From Frigoribacterium sp. CFBP 13712 (GTDB lineage: Bacteria; Actinomycetota; Actinomycetes; Actinomycetales; Microbacteriaceae), in assembly GCF_014842255.1 (NCBI RefSeq), contig NZ_JACYVH010000008.1, positions 62,692 through 97,754 of the forward strand: DNA of 35,063 nucleotides. Reading direction: 5' to 3'. The notes beneath the pieces are model-generated. The model saw nothing but the letters and a program-made list of their open reading frames with translations, did not search any database and had not been told where the DNA came from. Below, piece after piece: positions 31,918 through 35,063 of this stretch; within the stretch, counting starts at the first letter, position 1, and each line of letters begins with the position of its first letter. The position numbers and the translations under genes were made by a program.

Positions 31918-31923
31918 TACTGT
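31918..31923 (+). promoter_or_regulatory. Leaderless-type -10 box
   Basis: TACTGT, 6-nt spacer, ATG at 31930. The cassette therefore seems to carry its own promoter. Confidence 0.5.
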
Positions 31924-31929
31924 GCAGTC

Positions 31930-32151
31930 ATGACCGCGAAGACTCTCGGCAGCCTGCTCGCCTTTGGTGGCGCATTCGTCCTGATCGGTGGCGTCGTACT
32001 CCTAGCCACGTCTCACGAGATCGACGATCTGTCGGCCTCTTCGATCGCGGCCACATGGTGCATCGTCGTCGCCGGCGCCGCAAACATCGTGTCCGGCTTG
32101 ATCTTGCGCCGGCAGGTCTGGCGCAAAGGTAAACCCGATGCCGACCGCTGA
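31930..32151 (+). CDS. Small two-helix membrane protein (cassette S1-S2)
   Basis: 73 aa: helices at about residues 6-26 (LGSLLAFGGAFVLIGGVVLL) and 42-59 (ATWCIVVAGAANIVSGLIL), then a basic tail. Leaderless-type promoter box 6 nt upstream. Its TGA stop (32149-32151) runs into element S2, so the gene ends exactly at the boundary, as in gene cassettes. Overlapping frames on both strands are shadows. No family recognised. Confidence 0.72.
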   Translation: MTAKTLGSLLAFGGAFVLIGGVVLLATSHEIDDLSASSIAATWCIVVAGAANIVSGLILRRQVWRKGKPDADR

Positions 32152-32170
32152 CCGATCCCCTATCGGACAC
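32150..32170 (+). repeat. Cassette-boundary element S2
   Basis: GACCGATCCCCTATCGGACA then C; full-length match to the consensus with one change. Overlaps the stop codon of the upstream gene. Confidence 0.8.
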
Positions 32171-32180
32171 GAGTCACCCG

Positions 32181-32247
32181 AAGAAGGGGGCTCGCTTCCC
32201 ATGATGCACACCCCTGGGAGCTGCACGCGCTGAAGCCCCCGATTCTT
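32181..32247 (+). other. Bulged long-range inverted repeat in the leader of the 32301 gene
   Basis: AAGAAGGGGGCT (32181-32192) pairs with AGCCCCC (32234-32240) and, after a 2-nt bulge, TTCTT (32243-32247), with a 41-nt loop. Stem with extrahelical bases, between S2 and the next gene. May be a leader structure or part of the boundary site. Confidence 0.45.
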
Positions 32248-32300
32248 GGAGTACTCGTCCCCGTAGGCAGGCCCTAACCTGATGCGAAGGAGGAGCCGTA

Positions 32301-32777
32301 ATGAGCATTACCTTGGAGCGTCCGGTACGCGCACAGCGGTCGGACGGACGTGTTTTGGTCCTCACGGGAGCCCTGATCGGCGCCGGCGGCGCGCTGATCT
32401 TGCCCGTCCTGTGGGTGGTCGTATGGGGCGCCTTTGGCGGACTCGACGGCGGCGGGATCACCGAATGGATCTTGATCTGCCTTATCTATGCCGTTCCTGC
32501 TGCCGTGGCCTTTGCCCTCATCGGGGCTGTCGCTGGATTCATTTGCGCGTCGCTGTGGCGGCAGCGCCTGCGTTGGGGCAGGTCGAGAAGCCAGGCGCTA
32601 GCTGCATCGGCCGCGGCGGCAGTTGTCGGGATCTCAGCAGGGATAGCTGTGGGTCTCCTCACTCAAGCCGTTTTCTCCGGAGCGTTCATCGGTCTGATTG
32701 CTGCTCTAAGTGCTGGCATCACGGCGGTCTTGAGCTTGCGACGATTGGCGCGACGAGAAGCACCGGCAGTTCGGTAA
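32301..32777 (+). CDS. Four-helix membrane protein (cassette S2-S3)
   Basis: 158 aa. Hydrophobic helices near residues 18-45 (VLVLTGALIGAGGALILPVL), 55-82 (WILICLIYAVPAAVAFALIG) and two in the C-terminal half (ASAAAAVVGISAGIAVGLLT and FSGAFIGLIAALSAGITAVL), with a basic loop RQRLRWGRSR in the middle. Strong ribosome site AAGGAGGAG (32287-32295). Its TAA stop overlaps the first bases of element S3, where the next gene on the opposite strand also ends. No family recognised. Confidence 0.75.
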   Translation: MSITLERPVRAQRSDGRVLVLTGALIGAGGALILPVLWVVVWGAFGGLDGGGITEWILICLIYAVPAAVAFALIGAVAGFICASLWRQRLRWGRSRSQALAASAAAAVVGISAGIAVGLLTQAVFSGAFIGLIAALSAGITAVLSLRRLARREAPAVR

Positions 32778-32795
32778 CCGATCCCCTACTGTGAC
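32776..32795 (+). repeat. Cassette-boundary element S3
   Basis: AACCGATCCCCTACTGTGAC. Right half diverged. Contains the stop codons of two convergent genes: TAA of 32301-32777 and, on the other strand, TAG of 32786-33076. Confidence 0.7.
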
Positions 32796-33076
32796 GCTCG
32801 GCCGTGGCGCCGCCTGCTCTCAGCTTCACGCTCGAGAAGCTCGTCCCGCTCTGCGGCCTCCGCCCTGTTGAGCCGGCTGTCTCGGATTCCGGCGTAGATG
32901 AAACCGACGAGCAGGACAACGAACACCGCTAGCCACAACATCCAAGAGGCAAACGTAGGTTCGTCGAAGATGGCGCGGTAGAGGAAGATCCCCTGGACGC
33001 CCGTGGCCACTGCGGCGAGACCGGCGGTTCGCGTGCCCCGAGCTGTCTTGCCGGGCAGGGGGTCGTATCTGTTCAT
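32786..33076 (-). CDS. Small two-helix membrane protein (cassette S3-S4)
   Basis: 96 aa: helices AGLAAVATGVQGIFLYRAIF and SWMLWLAVFVVLLVGFIYAG, then a long charged C-terminal helix rich in Arg and Glu (RAEAAERDELLEREAESRRR) that may form a cytoplasmic coiled coil. Start ATG 33076; no strong ribosome site. Its stop lies inside element S3. No family recognised. Confidence 0.7.
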   Translation of the reverse strand: MNRYDPLPGKTARGTRTAGLAAVATGVQGIFLYRAIFDEPTFASWMLWLAVFVVLLVGFIYAGIRDSRLNRAEAAERDELLEREAESRRRHGRASQ

Positions 33077-33124
33077 GGAACTTTTCTACAGCGCCCGGGC
33101 GAGCGGAGAGTCTTACGACCCAGC

Positions 33125-33144
33125 AACCGATCCCCTATCGGGAC
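33125..33144 (+). repeat. Cassette-boundary element S4
   Basis: AACCGATCCCCTATCGGGAC, near-perfect consensus, 49 nt beyond the start codon of the preceding leftward gene. Confidence 0.8.
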
Positions 33145-33165
33145 GCCTTCGGGTCGTGTTCGGCC

Positions 33166-33729
33166 CTACGGAACGTATTCTTCAAATGCCAAGAGGGACC
33201 AGGGCTCCAGCCCGCTCGTGTCCAGGTCGCCTTCCGGAAGCACCCGGGTCGTGCCGAACTCGCGAGCTGCATAGTCCAGCAAGTTCATGCCGAAGACGAT
33301 GACGTCCGTCTGGTGAACGGAGAATACCGGGGCCCCTGGACCGAACGGCGCAGCCGGCAAATAGCGGTGGGCGTACAGAGGTACGAGCTGCGGCCAAGTG
33401 CCGACCTGTCGCTTAACGACCTCGGAGCGCGCCGCGAAGGAGTCGGGGCGCTCGCCCCACGACGCAGGCCAGAAGTCGTTCTTCTCGACGTCGAACAGGA
33501 CACCTGTGAAAGGCTCTCGAATCGCCTTGCGGACACGCTCGTCCCCTCTGGCCCGCCAGTCGTACCAGCCATCACCCACGGGAAGCGCGAGGGTCAGGAG
33601 CTCGCGGTGGTCGGGGGCGAAACGGACGCCGTATCGGCGTTCAGCACGACGCAACTCAGCCTCGGAAAGCCCCGCCTCGAGGGCGACACGTCGTTCTCGA
33701 AGGAGCTCGACGACCTCGGCGGCAGACAC
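33166..33729 (-). CDS. SMI1/KNR4 (SUKH)-like protein (cassette S4-S5)
   Basis: 187 aa, soluble. The N-terminal GLSEAELRRAERRYGVRFAP followed by DHRELLTLALPVGDGWYDWR is the typical SMI1/KNR4 (SUKH) opening, with later FWPASWGERPDSFAAR and APVFSVHQTDVIVFGMNLLD fitting the domain. SUKH proteins often act as immunity proteins to nuclease or polymorphic toxins, but no toxin partner is present here. GTG start, probably leaderless: TATGCT lies 6 nt upstream on the same strand. Largest cassette of the series. Confidence 0.8.
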   Translation of the reverse strand: MSAAEVVELLRERRVALEAGLSEAELRRAERRYGVRFAPDHRELLTLALPVGDGWYDWRARGDERVRKAIREPFTGVLFDVEKNDFWPASWGERPDSFAARSEVVKRQVGTWPQLVPLYAHRYLPAAPFGPGAPVFSVHQTDVIVFGMNLLDYAAREFGTTRVLPEGDLDTSGLEPWSLLAFEEYVP

Positions 33730-33758
33730 GTCGCCAGCATAGACGCGACCTGTTCGAC

Positions 33759-33780
33759 AGCCGATCGGCTACCGGGACAC
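33759..33780 (+). repeat. Cassette-boundary element S5
   Basis: AGCCGATCGGCTACCGGGAC then AC; GGC-type centre like S1 and S9. Confidence 0.78.
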
Positions 33781-33825
33781 CGCTGCGGGCCGCCGTGCAA
33801 CGGTCAGTACGCGGGAAGATGCAGG

Positions 33826-34020
33826 ATGACTACTTCCGAGTGGCTCCGACTCGCTTACTTTCCATGTCTGCTCGTCGTGTTCGGCATACTCGGTCACATT
33901 GGCCTGAAGTACAGCCAGGGAAAAGAGCTGCCACGACACAAGCAGCTTCGCTTGCTAGCGGTCGGAGCACTAGCCCTCGCCGTCGGAGTCGTTCTCTTCG
34001 CCACGAGCTGGCTCGTATAG
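33826..34020 (+). CDS. Small two-helix membrane protein (cassette S5-S6)
   Basis: 64 aa: helices LAYFPCLLVVFGILGHIGLK and LLAVGALALAVGVVLFATSW with a basic Lys/Arg loop between them. Start ATG 33826, where GGAAGATGCAGG gives a poor ribosome site. Sole gene between S5 and S6 and oriented with the elements. No family recognised. Confidence 0.68.
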   Translation: MTTSEWLRLAYFPCLLVVFGILGHIGLKYSQGKELPRHKQLRLLAVGALALAVGVVLFATSWLV

Positions 34021-34038
34021 CTTCCGTCGTGGCCGGTC

Positions 34039-34058
34039 GAGGATCCCCTATTGGGCAC
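34039..34058 (+). repeat. Cassette-boundary element S6
   Basis: GAGGATCCCCTATTGGGCAC. It is followed by a CACAGC/GCTGTG hairpin (34056-34075). Confidence 0.72.
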
Positions 34059-34135
34059 AGCGCATCGGTGCTGTGGTTCTATTAGCCACGGTGCCTTTAT
34101 GCAAGAAAGGGGCCTTGACGACAACCGGAGGACTG

Positions 34136-34333
34136 ATGAACGCTCTGCCCTTCGTGCTTCTTGCCCTTGGCTTCGCCGGCTTTTTGAGTGGCGTGATCTA
34201 CGAGCTTGTACACCACCGCCGAGACGGCGGACCGATGTACCAAGGACGCAGGCACATCGTCTTTCCTTGGATTATCGTCTCCTGGCTCGTCTTCGGAGCC
34301 GGCTGTTTGCTACTGGACGTGGCACGAAACTAA
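34136..34333 (+). CDS. Small two-helix membrane protein (cassette S6-S7)
   Basis: 65 aa: helices LPFVLLALGFAGFLSGVIYE and IVFPWIIVSWLVFGAGCLLL separated by a basic loop with HHRRDGGPMYQGRR. Start ATG 34136 with GGAGG about 6 nt upstream; the longer in-frame extension to 34073 lacks a ribosome site. One gene in its interval, oriented with the elements. No family recognised. Confidence 0.7.
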   Translation: MNALPFVLLALGFAGFLSGVIYELVHHRRDGGPMYQGRRHIVFPWIIVSWLVFGAGCLLLDVARN

Positions 34334-34398
34334 GACATCCTCCCCTCTGCTAAACGGGACGACACAGGAGTCTCCAGAGCGATGGGTGGCCGTTTCGG

Positions 34399-34418
34399 TA
34401 GCCGATCCCCTATCGGGC
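34399..34418 (+). repeat. Cassette-boundary element S7
   Basis: AGCCGATCCCCTATCGGGCC, one of the best matches to the consensus; it is followed by a CACGG/CCGTG hairpin. Confidence 0.82.
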
Positions 34419-34451
34419 CCACGGCGGCCCCGTGCTCGCTTGGTGGAGCGA

Positions 34452-34658
34452 TCAAGACTGGGCGAACCAAGCGACCATGCAAACCAGCCCCACAACAGCG
34501 ATAGAGACCGTGAGCCCGGCGAAGCGGCGGCGACGCTCTTTCGACATCGCCTTGCCGCCACTGAAACGAGCGGCGGTGACTACATTCATCCCAACGGCGA
34601 CGATGACGCACGCAACCCCGATGGCAAGGAGAAGGTCTGCGGGTGTCATGGCACTCAT
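34452..34658 (-). CDS. Small two-helix membrane protein (cassette S7-S8)
   Basis: 68 aa: helices ADLLLAIGVACVIVAVGMNV and GLTVSIAVVGLVCMVAWFAQ joined by a basic loop with MSKERRRR. Start ATG 34658 with a purine-rich GAGAGAG upstream. Reads against the element orientation. Alone in its interval. No family recognised. Confidence 0.7.
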   Translation of the reverse strand: MSAMTPADLLLAIGVACVIVAVGMNVVTAARFSGGKAMSKERRRRFAGLTVSIAVVGLVCMVAWFAQS

Positions 34659-34713
34659 CTTGCTCTCTCATCCCGCCTGACCTCGCGCGCCCGTCCTCGT
34701 TTTACCTGCTTCT

Positions 34714-34733
34714 AGCTCACCTCATCGGGCATA
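34714..34733 (+). repeat. Cassette-boundary element S8 (degenerate)
   Basis: AGCTCACCTCATCGGGCATA; only the right half (ATCGGGCA) is well conserved. Accepted because it falls at the expected place between two single-gene intervals. Confidence 0.5.
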
Positions 34734-34747
34734 GTCCGGAAGGTGAT

Positions 34748-34771
34748 CGTCTAGCGGCCACGATCTAGACG
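34748..34771. promoter_or_regulatory. Inverted repeat CGTCTAG/CTAGACG upstream of the small gene
   Basis: Perfect 7-bp arms 34748-34754 and 34765-34771 with a 10-nt centre, 51 nt before the ATG of the GNKPHPGP gene. Operator-like. Confidence 0.45.
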
Positions 34772-34821
34772 TGGGACCCTTCAGTCAAGTACATAGCGTC
34801 ACGAACGAGAGAGGAGCGACC

Positions 34822-34968
34822 ATGACCAAGAACCTTCTGTTTGGTGGCGTGAAGTTGCTGACGATCGGCATCGTGGCCGGGCTAACCAGCTTGGGCGTTC
34901 TCAACGGGAACAAGCCTCACCCAGGGCCATTCACGGATCCCAATAGGCGCGACCACTACCGACCGTAG
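34822..34968 (+). CDS. Small GNKPHPGP-motif protein (copy 2, cassette S8-S9)
   Basis: 48 aa: hydrophobic Gly-rich helix (GVKLLTIGIVAGLTSLGVLN), then GNKPHPGP and a tail ending DHYRP. It aligns without gaps through the helix and motif with the 49-aa protein at 9459-9608 (shared AGLT, then a gap-free G.L, GNKPHPGP, R..YRP). GAGAGGAG is about 7 nt before the ATG; the upstream in-frame extension to 34771 is not needed. Unlike copy 1, no small membrane gene precedes it. Function unknown. Confidence 0.78.
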   Translation: MTKNLLFGGVKLLTIGIVAGLTSLGVLNGNKPHPGPFTDPNRRDHYRP

Positions 34969-35001
34969 GTCGAAGCAAAGGGTCCACGGGCTCTGCACGG
35001 T

Positions 35002-35023
35002 GAAGGATCGGCTATCGAGGCAC
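35002..35023 (+). repeat. Cassette-boundary element S9
   Basis: GAAGGATCGGCTATCGAGGC then AC; GGC-type centre. Last copy before the window end, which shows only 40 nt of the next interval, including a CCGCT...AGCGG hairpin. Confidence 0.65.
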
Positions 35024-35063
35024 CCGACCCGCTGCGATGCGCGATAGCGGAACGGTTCGGCTC

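Noticed and set aside
34399-34418. Boundary elements as simple transcription terminators
   Set aside because: The stem is only 5 bp with a 5-nt loop and no T-tract, and elements occur upstream of leftward genes as well as downstream of rightward ones.
31552-35023. Classical integron attC sites (RYYYAAC ... GTTRRRY)
   Set aside because: I looked for the complementary end boxes around each element and did not find a consistent pair; the elements are reported as boundary repeats, not as attC.

Overview
The window is very GC-rich with strong G/C third-position bias. Many genes start with GTG, and several have a TANNNT box 6-7 nt upstream of the start codon (leaderless-type promoters). Gene content (LacI, RpiR, PadR, MerR, Lrp and TetR regulators, a SipW/TasA-like export pair, an ECF sigma/anti-sigma pair, a BCCT carrier) fits an actinobacterium, most likely Microbacteriaceae. 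The genus cannot be fixed from the sequence. No rRNA, tRNA, CRISPR array, transposase or recombinase gene was seen.

Layout. (1) 1-5041: an osmoprotectant-type ABC transporter (ATPase, two permeases, lipoprotein binding protein cut by the window edge) reads left. It is divergent from a histidine-ammonia-lyase (HAL) family gene whose MIO-forming Ala-Ser-Gly is replaced by Gly-Thr-Gly. Overlapping divergent promoters and inverted repeats lie between them. (2) 5166-7991: a cysteine-dioxygenase-type cupin and an amidohydrolase form an operon controlled by two perfect 14-bp LacI-type operators, with a divergent lacI-family gene. (3) 8192-12503: a MerR regulator; a two-gene micro-operon of a 47-aa membrane protein and a 49-aa protein ending in a GNKPHPGP...YRP motif, flanked by two copies of a 66-bp palindrome; an ABC1/UbiB kinase-like gene with PadR; a small membrane protein. 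(4) 12722-16474: an alpha/beta hydrolase, a BCCT carrier and a membrane protein. (5) 16533-20389: an ornithine-cyclodeaminase (OCD) family gene coupled to a second HAL homologue (triad Thr-Ala-Gly), divergent from an RpiR regulator with a long Gly-rich insertion. (6) 20390-24338: a repeat-packed intergenic region, TetR, Lrp/AsnC, and an operon of a canonical OCD and a CtlX-like hydrolase that could take citrulline to ornithine to proline. (7) 24316-29962: a TasA-like protein plus a SipW-like signal peptidase fused to its own substrate-like domain, an anti-sigma/ECF sigma pair, and small or unknown proteins.

(8) From about 30.0 kb the character changes: base composition is less GC-rich, codon use is different, and genes are small and mostly membrane proteins. 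From 31.55 kb to the end, ten copies of a ~20-bp element (consensus CCGATCCCCTATCGGGCAC) all point the same way, and each interval between copies holds exactly one gene, in either orientation. This resembles an integron-like or otherwise site-delimited gene-cassette array, although no integrase is visible. The last cassette carries a second GNKPHPGP small protein related to the one at 9.46 kb.

The strongest candidates for something undescribed are the cassette-like array, the GNKPHPGP small-protein family, the two MIO-less HAL homologues with their linked transporter or OCD genes, and the signal peptidase-substrate fusion. Functional calls rest on reading the translations by eye; no database search was possible.
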